Below are positions 42,334-51,696 of a stretch of 64,000 nt of DNA, piece after piece. The notes below the pieces were generated by a model. The model was not told the DNA's origin. It saw nothing but the letters and a program-made list of their open reading frames with translations, and made no database searches. Position 1 is the first letter of the stretch; the number at the start of each line of letters is the position of its first letter. Made by a program: the position numbers and the translations under genes. Source of the stretch: Streptomyces sp. SID13726 (GTDB lineage: Bacteria > Actinomycetota > Actinomycetes > Streptomycetales > Streptomycetaceae); the NCBI RefSeq assembly GCF_010548375.1, contig NZ_JAAGLY010000014.1, positions 1 through 64,000 on the forward strand, given 5' to 3'.

Positions 42334-42588
42334 CTGGTCTTCCTGAGTCGACAGCACCATCGGCCCGCTGGCCGTGGCCGGTCTCGTTCGCACGGGGGAT
42401 CGAGCCGGAGGTAAAGCTAGCGACGCTTTCGAAAGGCAGTGTGCAGCCTGTGTGATGCTCCTGCGCAGATGTCCCAGGGGTGCGGTGGGCACGACGGCCG
42501 TACGTCGTATTCGCGCCCCTTGTCCGTCGCTCGCGCGACACCCGGCCCGCCGGCGACGTGTGGCAGCGGGCGAGCCGGGCCGGGCACG

Positions 42589-43785
42589 TCAGTGGTGCCG
42601 GACGGTCCAGAGGGTGGCGTGGTAGACGCCGTCCGGCTCGGCCGGATCGGTCGGCGGCAGCGCGCTGTTGCCGACGGCGGCGCCGTACCGGTCCACGTCG
42701 GACGCCGTGGAGTGGACGCCCCCGAGGGCGGGCAGCAGCGTGAACTCCCGGGTGTCGAGGCGGTAGACGTAGGCGAAGGGCCCGGGGTTGGTGTCCCCGG
42801 CGGCGAACTTCCCGGCCGCGCCGTTGACGAAGGTCCGCCCCGGCCCGGTGCCGAAGGTCGACAGGGTCTTGGAGCGCAGGTCGTAGGCGTACGCCGGGCG
42901 GGCTGTGGCCAGGACGGTGTGCCCGGTGACGACCGGGCGGTAGGACAGCTCGGGGCCCAGGTCGGACCAGACCCCGCTGTGGATGTCGTAGGCGAAACCG
43001 CGCTCCGCGGGAGTGCCGGAGGCGCCGTCCGGCCGGGGCTGGAAGGTGCCGACGACGGTGTGCCCGCTGATCGAGGTGACCTTGCTGGTGACACCGTTGT
43101 CGTAGGTGCTCAGGTCGGTCCAGGTCCGGGTGCGCAGGTCGTAGACGTAGGCGTGGCCGGTCTCGAACGGCGTGTTCGGGTAGTCCCAGGTGCCCGCGAC
43201 ATACCGGTTCAGGGAGCTGCCGACCGCGGAGCTGGTCCCGTCCGGGCCGACCGGTGAGTCGAGTTCGGTCAGCACGCCGGTGCGCGCGTCGTAGGCGTAG
43301 GCGTGGGTGTTCCGGTTGGCCGGGGTGGAGGCGCTGCCCACCACCGTACGGCCGCTGATGTCGGTGACATGGCTGTCGCCCTCGGCGAAGGTGCCGATGG
43401 TCCGCATCCGGCCGGTGCGCAGGTCGTGTACGAAGCCCCGGCGGTCGCTGTCCGGCCAGTAGATGTTGCCGGCCACGTACCGGCCCTCGACGTCGATCGC
43501 GGTGCTCGACGTTCCCCCGAGCGTGCCGAGGTCGGTCATCACGCGCGTGGAGCGGTCGTAGGCGAAGGCGTGTGAGTTGAAGTCGTCACCGGCGAGTGTC
43601 GAGCTGCCGACCACCGTGTCCGGGTCGAGCGCGACCGCGGAGCTGTAGGTGCCGCCGAGCGTGCCCAGGTCGAGGGCGGTGTACTGGGGCGGGGACGGCT
43701 TCGCGGGCTGGGCGAGCGCCGGTCCCGAGCCGAGTCCGAGGAGTGCGAGCGCGAGTGCCGCGGCTGCTAATCGTCTGTGTCTCAT
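42589..43785 (-). CDS. Secreted HAF-repeat protein
   Basis: 398 residues. A signal peptide (1-25, ending ALAQ) is followed by about seven blade-like repeats. YTALDLGTLGG, VMTDLGTLGG and the recurring HAFAYD/HAYAYD are the HAF motif that names this family of extracellular repeat proteins. TWTDLS and VWSDLG are further blades of a likely beta-propeller. No catalytic residues are evident. A 255-bp gap without a gene separates it from the upstream-starting zinc-ribbon gene on the same strand. Confidence 0.82.
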   Translation of the reverse strand: MRHRRLAAAALALALLGLGSGPALAQPAKPSPPQYTALDLGTLGGTYSSAVALDPDTVVGSSTLAGDDFNSHAFAYDRSTRVMTDLGTLGGTSSTAIDVEGRYVAGNIYWPDSDRRGFVHDLRTGRMRTIGTFAEGDSHVTDISGRTVVGSASTPANRNTHAYAYDARTGVLTELDSPVGPDGTSSAVGSSLNRYVAGTWDYPNTPFETGHAYVYDLRTRTWTDLSTYDNGVTSKVTSISGHTVVGTFQPRPDGASGTPAERGFAYDIHSGVWSDLGPELSYRPVVTGHTVLATARPAYAYDLRSKTLSTFGTGPGRTFVNGAAGKFAAGDTNPGPFAYVYRLDTREFTLLPALGGVHSTASDVDRYGAAVGNSALPPTDPAEPDGVYHATLWTVRHH

Positions 43786-43877
43786 GGAGCCCCCCTGTGA
43801 GCCGACTGTGCGATCTTGTCGTTGCTACCGTCCAGCCCCTCGGGCCAACCCCCGCCCCACGGAACGTACGGAAAAAC

Positions 43878-44597
43878 TCATCCGGGTGACGAACCCCCTG
43901 TGGACGCCGCCCGCGCCGCCCGAGCCGCCAGCGCCTCCAGGAGCAGGTCCACCGCCTCCTCGAACGAGCTGTCCGCCATCCCCGGCAGCTCCCGGCGTAC
44001 GGCGGTGAGCGCCGGGTACGCCTGTGGGTCCAGGTCCTGGTAGACGTCCCGCCACGCCCGGTGATCGGCCTCGCGCTGCTGGCGGGGGAGCGCCTGGAAG
44101 GCCGCGTCGGTGGCCGCGTGGCTGAGCACGGTGTCGATGAAGGCCAGATAGAGCCGGGCGGCGGCGGCCGGTTCGAAGCCCGCCGACAGCAACAGGCCGA
44201 TACCGGTGTCCACCGCGCGGATCTCGCTCACGCGCCGGGTCACCCGGTGCGCGGCCATCGCCGCCGCCCGCGGATGGGCGACGTACCCGGCCCGCACCCG
44301 CAACGCCATCTCGCGCAGCGAGGCCACCCAGTCGTCCCCCGGGACGAACCCCTCCATCGCGTCGCCGATGATCCGGTCCGCGATGGCCAGCACCAGGTCG
44401 TCGGTGTCGTGGAAGTAGCGGTACAGCGCGGTCGGATCACAGCCCAGCGCCGCCCCGAGCCGCCGCACGCTCAGCGCCTCGGGACCGTGCTCGCCGATCA
44501 GGCGCAGCGCGGTCTCCACGATCAGGTCCCCGGACAGCAGGACCCCGGAGCGGGTGGGGCGCCTGCGCCGGCGCTCCTTTGGGACACGGGTGGACAT
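43878..44597 (-). CDS. TetR-family transcriptional regulator
   Basis: 239 residues from ATG 44597 after GAGGAG. The N-terminal helix-turn-helix is ETALRLIGEHGPEALSVRRLGAALGCDPTALYRYFHDTDDL. The ligand domain resembles the TetR_C_1/AcrR-like group. It is divergent from the APC permease gene, and a 15-bp inverted repeat lies between the two starts, so it probably represses the permease-amidohydrolase operon. Confidence 0.92.
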   Translation of the reverse strand: MSTRVPKERRRRRPTRSGVLLSGDLIVETALRLIGEHGPEALSVRRLGAALGCDPTALYRYFHDTDDLVLAIADRIIGDAMEGFVPGDDWVASLREMALRVRAGYVAHPRAAAMAAHRVTRRVSEIRAVDTGIGLLLSAGFEPAAAARLYLAFIDTVLSHAATDAAFQALPRQQREADHRAWRDVYQDLDPQAYPALTAVRRELPGMADSSFEEAVDLLLEALAARAARAASTGGSSPG

Positions 44598-44650
44598 GCC
44601 GGGCTCCTCTTCGCCGGGAGCCCTCAGTGAACGGCCCCGGGCGGGCTTAC

Positions 44651-44665
44651 GTCAACAGGGTTGAC
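44651..44665. promoter_or_regulatory. Probable TetR operator
   Basis: GTCAAC-AGG-GTTGAC is a perfect inverted repeat, 54 bp from the regulator start and 75 bp from the permease start. It is the only symmetric site in the divergent gap. Confidence 0.65.
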
Positions 44666-44739
44666 CCAATGTGGACATCGGCTGTTCCATCACCTCACCG
44701 CGCGGCTCTTCCCCGTCTCCCGTCCCCGAGGAGCCCTCC

Positions 44740-46245
44740 ATGTCGTCCGCACCGCCCCTCCCCTCCGCACCGGGCCCGACCCTGCGCCGCTCCCTCGGCG
44801 TCGTCGACGGTGTCGCCATCGCCGCGTCCAGCACCGCGGCCACCACCAGCATCGCCATCGGCATGGGCACGATCGCGACCATCGTGGGCCTCCAGGCCCC
44901 CGCGCTCCTGCTCCTCGCCTTCCTGCCGGTCCTCGGCATCGCCACCGCCTACGCCCGCCTCAACCGCTCGGAGCCGAACTGCGGCAACGGCTACGTCTGG
45001 GTCGGCAAGGCGCTCGGCCCCTGGCCCGGCTTCCTGACCGGCTGGGTCACCCTGGTCGGCTCGATCATCTTCTGCGCCTACACCAGCGCGATCATGGGCT
45101 CGGTCGTCCTGCTCTTCGCCAACAAGGCGGGCCTGCACAGCCTCGCCGGCATCGACCTCGACCCGACGTCGACCGGTGTCACCACCGCGGTCGGCATGGT
45201 GATCCTCGTCGGCCTCACCGCCCTGGCCGTCACCGGCATCCGCTCCGCGACCCGGCTCCAGTTCGCCCTGCTGGTCTTCGAGTACGCGGTCCTGCTGGCC
45301 TTCTGCGGCTGGGCCCTGATCACTGGAGACCACGCCTTCTCGCTGTCCTGGTTCAACCCCTTCGAGATCTCCAGCGGCACGACCTTCGCCCAGGGCATGG
45401 TCCTCGCGGTGTTCTTCTTCTGGGGCTGGGACGCGGCCTTCAGCGTCAACGAGGAGACCAAGAGCCCCGGCGACGCGGCCCGCGGCGGACTCATCGCCCT
45501 GTTCGCCATGCTCGGCCTGTTCCTCTTCGCCTCCGTCGCCTTCCAGCGCGAGATGAGCCTGAGCGAACTCGTCACGAACGGCCCCCAGGCCCTGCCGTAC
45601 CTCGGCGAGAAACTCGCCGCCGAACCCTGGGCCACCCTGCCCCTGGTCGCCCTGATGTTCTCCGCGGTCGCCTCCGTGCAGGCCACTCTGATCCCCACCG
45701 CACGCGGCCTGTTCGCCATGAGCCGCGACCGCACCATGGGGCCGGTGTGGACCCGCATCCACCCGCGCTACGGCACCCCCGCCGCCGGTACCGTGATCGT
45801 GATGTCCATCGCCGGGGTGATCGCCCTGCTCGCCGTCGCGATCCCCAAGCTCAGCGACATGCTGCTCGCCGCGGTCAACGCCATCGGCCTCATCGTGGCC
45901 CTCTACTACGGCCTCACCGCGATCGCCTGCGCCGTACGGTTCCGGTCCGCCCGGCACGACGGGCCGCGGGAGGCGCTGCTGGCCATCGGCGTGCCCGCGG
46001 TGTCCGGCCTGATCCTGCTGGGCCTCGGCACCTATCTCGGATACTCGTACCTGACCATGAGCGACCACTTCGAACTCAGCCCGGACAACGGCTGGTTCAT
46101 GTTCTCGCTGCCCGCCGTGATCGTGCTCGCCGGCCTCGGCATGGCCGCCGTCGCCAAGTACGCGCGGCACTCGCCGTACTTCACCACCGGGCGCGGTACC
46201 GACGCCGAGTCCCTGACCCTGCCGATGGACCGTTCGGCGGCCTGA
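44740..46245 (+). CDS. APC-superfamily amino acid/amine permease
   Basis: 501 residues from ATG 44740 after GAGGAG; ATG 44671 lacks a site. It has about 12 membrane segments. The first (LRRSLGVVDGVAIAASSTAATTSIAIGMG) resembles the conserved APC unwound helix. WGWDAAFSVNEETKSPGDAARGGL matches the region around TM6 in this family. The substrate is not predictable. The amidohydrolase gene follows 21 bp later, so the imported compound may be its substrate. Confidence 0.88.
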   Translation: MSSAPPLPSAPGPTLRRSLGVVDGVAIAASSTAATTSIAIGMGTIATIVGLQAPALLLLAFLPVLGIATAYARLNRSEPNCGNGYVWVGKALGPWPGFLTGWVTLVGSIIFCAYTSAIMGSVVLLFANKAGLHSLAGIDLDPTSTGVTTAVGMVILVGLTALAVTGIRSATRLQFALLVFEYAVLLAFCGWALITGDHAFSLSWFNPFEISSGTTFAQGMVLAVFFFWGWDAAFSVNEETKSPGDAARGGLIALFAMLGLFLFASVAFQREMSLSELVTNGPQALPYLGEKLAAEPWATLPLVALMFSAVASVQATLIPTARGLFAMSRDRTMGPVWTRIHPRYGTPAAGTVIVMSIAGVIALLAVAIPKLSDMLLAAVNAIGLIVALYYGLTAIACAVRFRSARHDGPREALLAIGVPAVSGLILLGLGTYLGYSYLTMSDHFELSPDNGWFMFSLPAVIVLAGLGMAAVAKYARHSPYFTTGRGTDAESLTLPMDRSAA

Positions 46246-46266
46246 CCCACCCTGGAGCCCACCTTC

Positions 46267-47919
46267 ATGTCACTCACCGCGGACCTCGTCCTCACGGGCG
46301 GCCCCGTGCACACCGTCGATCCCGCCCGCAGCCGCGCCACCGCCGTGGCCGTGCGCGACGGGCGGATCGTCGCCGTCGGCCACGACGAGGTGCACGAGCT
46401 GATCGGCCCCGGCACCGAAGTCGTCGACCTCGCAGGGAAGTTGCTGCTCCCGGGCTTCCAGGACGCGCACGTCCACCCGCAGGGCGCGGGCCTCGAACTC
46501 GGCATGTGCCACCTCGCCGACACCGTTGACCCCGCCGAGTACCTGCGCAGGATCAAGGCGTACGCCGACCGGAACCCGGACGCCGAGTGGATCACCGGTG
46601 GCGGCTGGTCCCTGGAGGCGTTCCCCGGCGGGGCACCCACCGCGGCGGCCCTCGACGCGATCGTCCCGGACCGCCCGGTCTTCCTGCCCAACCGCGACCA
46701 CCACGGCGCCTGGGTCAACACCCGGGCCCTGGAGCGCGCGGGCATCGACGCCCGCACCCCCGACCCCGTCGACGGCCGCATCGAACGCGACGCCGACGGC
46801 AACCCCATCGGCACCCTCCAGGAAGGCGCCGTCCACCTGGTGGGGAAGCTGGTGCCGGAGCCCACCCCGGAGGAGCAACTCACCGCGCTGCTGCGGGCGC
46901 AGAGCGTGCTGCACTCGTACGGCGTCACCGCCTGGCAGGACGCCATCGTCGGCACGTACGCCAACATGACCGACCCCGCGCCCACCTACCGGGCCGCCCT
47001 CGACCGGGGCCTGCTCACCGCCCGTGTCGTCGGGGCCCTGTGGTGGGACCGCGAGCGCGGTGCCGAGCAGATCCCCGAACTCGCCGCCAAGCGCGAGGAG
47101 TTGAGCGGAGGGCGGTTCCGTGCCACGACCGTGAAGGTGATGCAGGACGGCATCGCCGAGAACCACACCGCCGCCATGCTGGACCCCTATCTCACCGGCT
47201 GCGGCTGCTCCTCGGGCAATGACGGCATCAGCTTCGTCGACCCGGGGGACCTGAGGAAGTACGTCACCGAACTCGACGCGCTCGGCTTCCAGGTGCACTT
47301 CCACGCGCTCGGCGACCGCGCGGTGCGCGAGGCCCTCGACGCCGTGGAGTCCGCGCGCACGGCCAACGGATGGCGCGACACCCGGCACCACCTGGCCCAC
47401 CTCCAGGTCGTGCACCCGGACGATGTCCTGAGGTTCCGGGCCCTGGGTGCGAGCGCCAACCTCCAGATGCTGTGGGCCGCCCACGAACCCCAGATGGACG
47501 AGCTGACCCTGCCCTTCCTCGGCGCCGAACGCGGCGCACGGCAGTACCCGTTCGGCGATCTGCTGCGCGCCGGCGCGACCCTGGCCGCCGGCAGCGACTG
47601 GCCGGTCAGCAGCCCCGACCCCTTCCAGGCCATCCACGTCGCCGTCAACCGGCTCGCCCCCGACGCCCCCGACGACACCCCGGTCTTCCTCCCGGAACAG
47701 CGCCTCGACCTCGGCACCGCCCTCGCCGCGTACACGGCGGGCAGCGCCCACGCCAACCACCTCGACGACATCTCCGGCAGCATCACCGTCGGAAAGTCGG
47801 CCGACCTCGTCGTACTCGACCGGGATCCGTTCGCGGGCCCGCCCGAGGAGATCGCCGCCACCCGTGTCCAGCAGACCTTCGTCGAGGGGAGGCGGGTGCA
47901 CGCGGCGGGGGACGCCTGA
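46267..47919 (+). CDS. YtcJ-like amidohydrolase
   Basis: 550 residues. The amidohydrolase-3 pattern is complete: VDLAGKLLLPGFQDAHVHPQGAG (metal-binding HxH), VKVMQDGIAENHTAAMLDPY, QVHFHALGDRAVREALDAVE, HHLAHLQVVHPDDV, AAGSDWPVSSPDPF (Asp) and the terminal GSITVGKSADLVVLDRDPF. It should hydrolyse an amide or cyclic amide in the cytoplasm. It forms an operon with the permease under the TetR regulator. Confidence 0.9.
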   Translation: MSLTADLVLTGGPVHTVDPARSRATAVAVRDGRIVAVGHDEVHELIGPGTEVVDLAGKLLLPGFQDAHVHPQGAGLELGMCHLADTVDPAEYLRRIKAYADRNPDAEWITGGGWSLEAFPGGAPTAAALDAIVPDRPVFLPNRDHHGAWVNTRALERAGIDARTPDPVDGRIERDADGNPIGTLQEGAVHLVGKLVPEPTPEEQLTALLRAQSVLHSYGVTAWQDAIVGTYANMTDPAPTYRAALDRGLLTARVVGALWWDRERGAEQIPELAAKREELSGGRFRATTVKVMQDGIAENHTAAMLDPYLTGCGCSSGNDGISFVDPGDLRKYVTELDALGFQVHFHALGDRAVREALDAVESARTANGWRDTRHHLAHLQVVHPDDVLRFRALGASANLQMLWAAHEPQMDELTLPFLGAERGARQYPFGDLLRAGATLAAGSDWPVSSPDPFQAIHVAVNRLAPDAPDDTPVFLPEQRLDLGTALAAYTAGSAHANHLDDISGSITVGKSADLVVLDRDPFAGPPEEIAATRVQQTFVEGRRVHAAGDA

Positions 47920-47944
47920 GCGGCGGGCCGCCGACGAAGAGAGC

Positions 47945-47956
47945 TTGACGTATCAA
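47945..47956. promoter_or_regulatory. MarR-box-like palindrome in a convergent gap
   Basis: TTGACGTATCAA matches the palindromes at 49899, 49927, 59593 and 62923. Here it lies between gene ends, not at a start, so it may be a relic of a lost promoter. Confidence 0.45.
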
Positions 47957-47969
47957 CTGCGGTTGTCCG

Positions 47970-47997
47970 GGCCGACGATGTCTCCGCGGCGTCGGCC
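47970..47997. terminator. Bidirectional hairpin between convergent genes
   Basis: GGCCGACG (47970-47977) pairs with CGTCGGCC (47990-47997) around a 12-nt loop, 5 bp from the end of the leftward F420-type reductase gene. Confidence 0.5.
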
Positions 47998-48001
47998 TCG
48001 C

Positions 48002-48706
48002 TCAGGCCGCCTCTGCGGCGGCCGCCCGCGCGCCGACCACGGCCCGCCCGCGCTCCGACTCCGGGAAGCGGTCGAGCATCGCGCGCAGTTGCTCGGCGTC
48101 GACGTCGGCGCCGAACGGCTCGGTGCCGGGTTCGAGGCGGACGCCCTCGGCGAGGGGGCCGGCCGGCACCGGGTCGAAGCCGAGCGCGTCGACGAGGCGG
48201 GCGACCGTGGCGAGGCCGGCCGGGTCGTCACCGGCGACGGCGATCGCCTTGCGGCCCGGTGTGCCCGCGGGGCGGGCTCCGTCCTCCAGGTCGTGGTAGC
48301 CCATGTGGTTGAAGGCCTTGACCACCCGGGACCCGGACAGGTACTCCTGCACGGTCTCGCTGGAGGAGGTCAGCGGGTCGGTGAGGTCCTCGCGGATGCC
48401 GTCGACCTCCCACCAGTAGTTCATCGCGTCGACGACGAGCTTCCCGCGCAGCGCCTCGGCCGGCACGCTCCGGTACTTGCCGAGCGGCAGCGCGAGCACG
48501 ACGACGTCCGCCTCCGCCGCGGCCCGCGCCGCGGTGACCGGTTCTGCGCCGGGGGTGAGCACCTCGACGGTGAGGGCGATCTTCTCGGGGTCGCCCGACC
48601 CGGCGATCAGCACCCGCAACCCGGCGGCCACCGCGAGCCGGGCCAGCACGGTGCCGACCTTGCCCGCGCCCAGGATGCCGACGGTGCCTACGGCGGTGGT
48701 GTCCAT
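48002..48706 (-). CDS. NADPH-dependent F420 reductase-like protein
   Basis: 234 residues from ATG 48706, after GAGGACGAC. The N-terminal Rossmann motif GTVGILGAGKVGTVLARLAVAAG and ADVVVLALPLGKYRSVPAEALRGKLVVDAMNYW follow the NADP-oxidoreductase/F420-reductase family. It would pass hydride between NADPH and F420 or a related substrate. The neighbouring luciferase-like gene starts upstream on the same strand and ends 23 bp before it, so the two are likely co-transcribed. Confidence 0.85.
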   Translation of the reverse strand: MDTTAVGTVGILGAGKVGTVLARLAVAAGLRVLIAGSGDPEKIALTVEVLTPGAEPVTAARAAAEADVVVLALPLGKYRSVPAEALRGKLVVDAMNYWWEVDGIREDLTDPLTSSSETVQEYLSGSRVVKAFNHMGYHDLEDGARPAGTPGRKAIAVAGDDPAGLATVARLVDALGFDPVPAGPLAEGVRLEPGTEPFGADVDAEQLRAMLDRFPESERGRAVVGARAAAAEAA

Positions 48707-48728
48707 GTCGTCCTCTGCGTTCACGGGG

Positions 48729-49760
48729 TCAGTCGGCGAGGAGTTCGCGGACCATCGGGAGCACCTTGGTGCCGTACAGCTCGACCGAGCGCAGCCGGGC
48801 GCTGACCGGCTGGGCGCCCGTGGTGTAGATCAGGTCGAACCGGCCGACGCCGAGCGCCTTGACGGCGGCGGCCGTCTTGCGGGCGACCGTCTCAGGTGAA
48901 CCGATGTACAGCGAGCCGTGCGCGATCTCGGCCTCGTACTCCTCTCTGCGCACCGGCGGCCACCCGCGCAGTGCGCCGATACGGTCCCGGATGACCTTGT
49001 AGTGCGGCCAGTGCAGCTCCTTGGCCTGCTCGTCGGTGTCGGCGACGAAGCCCGGCGAGTGCATGCCGACCGGGTGGGCGGTCGTGCCGAACTTGTCGGC
49101 GGCGCGCCGGTAGAGGTCGATGTACGGCGCGAACCGCTCCGGGCTGCCGCCGATGATGGCGATCATCAGCGGGAAGCCGTAGCGCGCGGTGCGGATCACG
49201 GACTGCGGTGAGCCGCCGACCCCGACCCAGGTGCTCAGGTGCCCGGACTCGGTCTTGGGGAAGACGTCGGCGTTCTCCAGGGCGGCCCGCTTGGTGCCGC
49301 TCCAGGTGACGGGCTTCTCCTCCAGCAGTTGGGCGAAGAGCTCGATCTTCTCCTCGAACAGGACGTCGTAGTCGGCGAGGTCGTAGCCGAACAGCGGGAA
49401 CGACTCGGTGAAGGAACCGCGTCCGAGGATGACCTCGGCCCGGCCGTTCGAGAGCGCGTCGACCGTGGCGAAGCGCTGGAAGACGCGGACCGGGTCGTCG
49501 CTGCTGAGCACGGTCACGCCGGAGGCCAGACGGATGCGGTCGGTGCGGGTGGCGATGCCGGCCAGCACGGTCTCGGGGGAGGAGATCGCGAACTCCGGGC
49601 GGTGGTGCTCGCCCAGGGCTACGACGTCGACGCCGACCTGCTCGGCGAGGACGGCCTCGTCGACGACCTGCCGGATGGCCCGGGCGTCGGACACCAAAGT
49701 GCCGGAGTCGTCCTCCGGGACATCGCCGAACGTGTCCAGACCGAAGACGAGTTCAGACAT
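48729..49760 (-). CDS. Luciferase-like (LLM) flavin oxidoreductase
   Basis: 343 residues from ATG 49760. MSELVFGLDTFGDVPED, LGEHHRPEFAISSPETVLAGIATRTDRIRLASGVTVLSSDDPVRVFQRFATVDALSNGRAEVILGRGS and the late SLYIGSPETVARK are standard LLM-family segments. EHH and RGS contact the flavin in relatives. It may receive reduced cofactor from the reductase encoded downstream. The C-terminal fragment of another LLM gene overlaps its start. Confidence 0.88.
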   Translation of the reverse strand: MSELVFGLDTFGDVPEDDSGTLVSDARAIRQVVDEAVLAEQVGVDVVALGEHHRPEFAISSPETVLAGIATRTDRIRLASGVTVLSSDDPVRVFQRFATVDALSNGRAEVILGRGSFTESFPLFGYDLADYDVLFEEKIELFAQLLEEKPVTWSGTKRAALENADVFPKTESGHLSTWVGVGGSPQSVIRTARYGFPLMIAIIGGSPERFAPYIDLYRRAADKFGTTAHPVGMHSPGFVADTDEQAKELHWPHYKVIRDRIGALRGWPPVRREEYEAEIAHGSLYIGSPETVARKTAAAVKALGVGRFDLIYTTGAQPVSARLRSVELYGTKVLPMVRELLAD

Positions 49761-49938
49761 GGGCGGGCTCCTTCGTGAGCAGTTCCCTGACCCGCGGGGC
49801 GACTTCGCGGCCCAGCAGGTCGATCGTGCGGGCGACGGTCCCGGGGGAGCCGACGAACAGCGCGCCCGTCTCGACCTTCGCCGGACAGCTCCTCCTGGTT
49901 GACGCGTCAAGTATTGCTCGCCATAATTGATGTGTCAA
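49753..49938 (-). pseudogene. C-terminal remnant of a second luciferase-like gene
   Basis: A 61-codon frame reads ETGALFVGSPGTVARTID followed by LLGREVAPRVRELLTKEPAHV. Both pieces resemble the last part of an LLM oxidoreductase (compare IGSPETVARK and VLPMVRELL in the intact neighbour), but the roughly 30 residues between them and the whole barrel are missing. Its stop overlaps the start of the intact gene. It therefore looks like the scar of a deleted first gene of a two-LLM operon. The MarR boxes cover its 5' end. Confidence 0.6.
49899..49938. promoter_or_regulatory. Pair of MarR-box palindromes before MarR gene 1
   Basis: TTGACGCGTCAA (49899-49910, perfect) and TTGATGTGTCAA (49927-49938) are spaced 28 bp centre to centre, and the second ends 19 bp before the start at 49958. 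They also face the leftward LLM genes, so one protein could control both directions. Confidence 0.7.
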
Positions 49939-49957
49939 CTAAAGGAGGGTGATCATC

Positions 49958-50431
49958 ATGACGGAGCGGAGGAAGGCCTTCCCCACGGCTGAGGAGCTGC
50001 GGATCTGGCGGGACTTCATCGAGACGACGGAAGCCCTGCGCTCCGAACTCGGCTCACGGCTGCACAGCGAGTCCTCCCTCTCCCCGGGCGACTACGCCGT
50101 ACTGCTGGCCCTGCGCGAGGCGGACGGGCACCGGCTGCGCTCCTCCGCGCTGGCCGCCGCCGTCGGCTGGGAGCGCAGCCGGCTCTCGCACCAGCTCGGC
50201 CGGATGGAGCGGCGGAGCCTGCTGCGGCGCCAGGAGTGCGCCACCGACAGCCGCGGCGCCGAAGTGGTTCTCACGGCCGCGGGCGCGGAGGCGTTCCGCA
50301 ACGCCTCGCTGCCGCATCTGCGGGCCGTCCGCGAACTGTTCGTCCAAGCCCTCACCCCCGAGGACCTGGCCGCGGCGGACCGGATCGCGACGGCGCTGCG
50401 GGCCCGGCTCACGGCGTCGCGCAACCCTTGA
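49958..50431 (+). CDS. MarR-family regulator 1
   Basis: 157 residues from ATG 49958, 8 bp after AGGAGGG. A winged helix is clear: LSPGDYAVLLALREADGHRLRSSALAAAVGWERSRLSHQLGRMERRSLLRRQEC, with the wing ATDSRGAEVVLT. It is closely similar in layout to the MarR protein at 60678 (both have SPxDxAVL, W-E-x-SRxSH and RxxC-x-D-x-RGA). It probably binds the paired palindromes upstream and autoregulates. Confidence 0.9.
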   Translation: MTERRKAFPTAEELRIWRDFIETTEALRSELGSRLHSESSLSPGDYAVLLALREADGHRLRSSALAAAVGWERSRLSHQLGRMERRSLLRRQECATDSRGAEVVLTAAGAEAFRNASLPHLRAVRELFVQALTPEDLAAADRIATALRARLTASRNP

Positions 50432-50518
50432 TCTGCGGGGATGCGGCCGGGAGCCTGTGACAGTATCGGCGGTGGACGCACGGCCACGTGCTGGGGTCGA
50501 GGGCAGAGGACGAACGAC

Positions 50519-51535
50519 ATGAACCGGCCGCCGGGAATGATGGACGTGGCACGGGAGGCCGGCGTCTCGCACATCACCGTCTCCCGCGTGATCAACGACC
50601 ACCCCTCGGTACGGCCGGAGACCCGGGCCCGTGTCGAGGCCGCGATCCAGAAGCTCGGCTACCGCCGCAACAGCGTGGCCAGGGCCCTCAAGAGCCGCCG
50701 TTCCTCGACGATCGGCGTGGTGATCGTCGGCTCCGACCTCTTCGAACTGCCCCGCATCCTCCTCGGTGTCGAGACGGCCGCCAAGCAGGCCGGCTACTGG
50801 GTGAGCCTGGCCAGCCGGCAGGGCGAGAGCACCACCGGTGACCTGGTGGAGACCCTGCGCCGGCTCACCGACCAGTCGGTGGAGGCCATCGCCGTCGTCG
50901 CCGACCGGCCCGGTGTCGTGGAGGCACTGTCCGGCCTCGTCCTCGAAGTGCCGGTCGCGGTCGTGATGTCCGGCAGCGTGCCCCACCCCGAGCTGAGCTT
51001 CGTCGAGGTCGACCAGGAACTCGGCGCCCGGCTCGCCGTACGCCACCTCCTCGACCTCGGACACCGGCGCGTCGCCCATCTCACCGGCGCCCTGCGCACC
51101 TTCGACGCCCGCGCCCGCGTCGACGGCTGGCGGGCCGAACTCACCGCCGGGGGAGCGGACGGGCCCCTGCTGGAGGGCGACTTCAGCGCCGAGAGCGGGT
51201 TCCGCCTCGCCCACACGCTCTGCGACGACGAGGCCGGCCTGCCCACCGCGGTCTTCGCGGGCAACGACCAGATGGCCATGGGGGCGCTGGCCGCCTTCGC
51301 CGAACGGGGCGTCAAGGTGCCCCGGGACGTCTCCCTCGTCGGCTTCGACGACATGAAGGGCGCCGACTACCTCGTCCCCGCCCTCACCACGGTCCGCCAG
51401 GACTTCGCCCAACTCGGCGGGAACGCCATCGAGTTGCTGGTCGGCATGCTCGGCGGCGAGCCCGCGCAGCGGCAGCGGATCACACCGGAACTCGTCGTAC
51501 GGCACAGCACCGCCGCGCCTCGCGCCGACTCCTGA
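50519..51535 (+). CDS. LacI-family transcriptional regulator
   Basis: 338 residues from ATG 50519 after AGAGGA. The DNA-binding domain is MMDVAREAGVSHITVSRVINDHPSVRPETRARVEAAIQKLGYRRNSVARAL. The sensor domain follows through VFAGNDQMAMGALAAFAERGVKVPRDVSLVGFDDM. Its direct target is not visible. The aldo/keto reductase gene lies 161 bp downstream on the same strand. The divergent GH43/GH1 operator 5 kb away is another possible target. Confidence 0.92.
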   Translation: MNRPPGMMDVAREAGVSHITVSRVINDHPSVRPETRARVEAAIQKLGYRRNSVARALKSRRSSTIGVVIVGSDLFELPRILLGVETAAKQAGYWVSLASRQGESTTGDLVETLRRLTDQSVEAIAVVADRPGVVEALSGLVLEVPVAVVMSGSVPHPELSFVEVDQELGARLAVRHLLDLGHRRVAHLTGALRTFDARARVDGWRAELTAGGADGPLLEGDFSAESGFRLAHTLCDDEAGLPTAVFAGNDQMAMGALAAFAERGVKVPRDVSLVGFDDMKGADYLVPALTTVRQDFAQLGGNAIELLVGMLGGEPAQRQRITPELVVRHSTAAPRADS

Positions 51536-51696
51536 GCGCCGATCCGAAAGTTTCGCTGCGCTTGTGGGCTGTCGCCCCCGCCGGAGCCGTCGGTAGCGTC
51601 GGCCGGGCACGCCGTGAAACGACCCTCACCGGGGACAGAACCACGGACAGCGCCACGGTCAGCACCAGGGACGGCACCGGGGAGTACGAACAGCAC

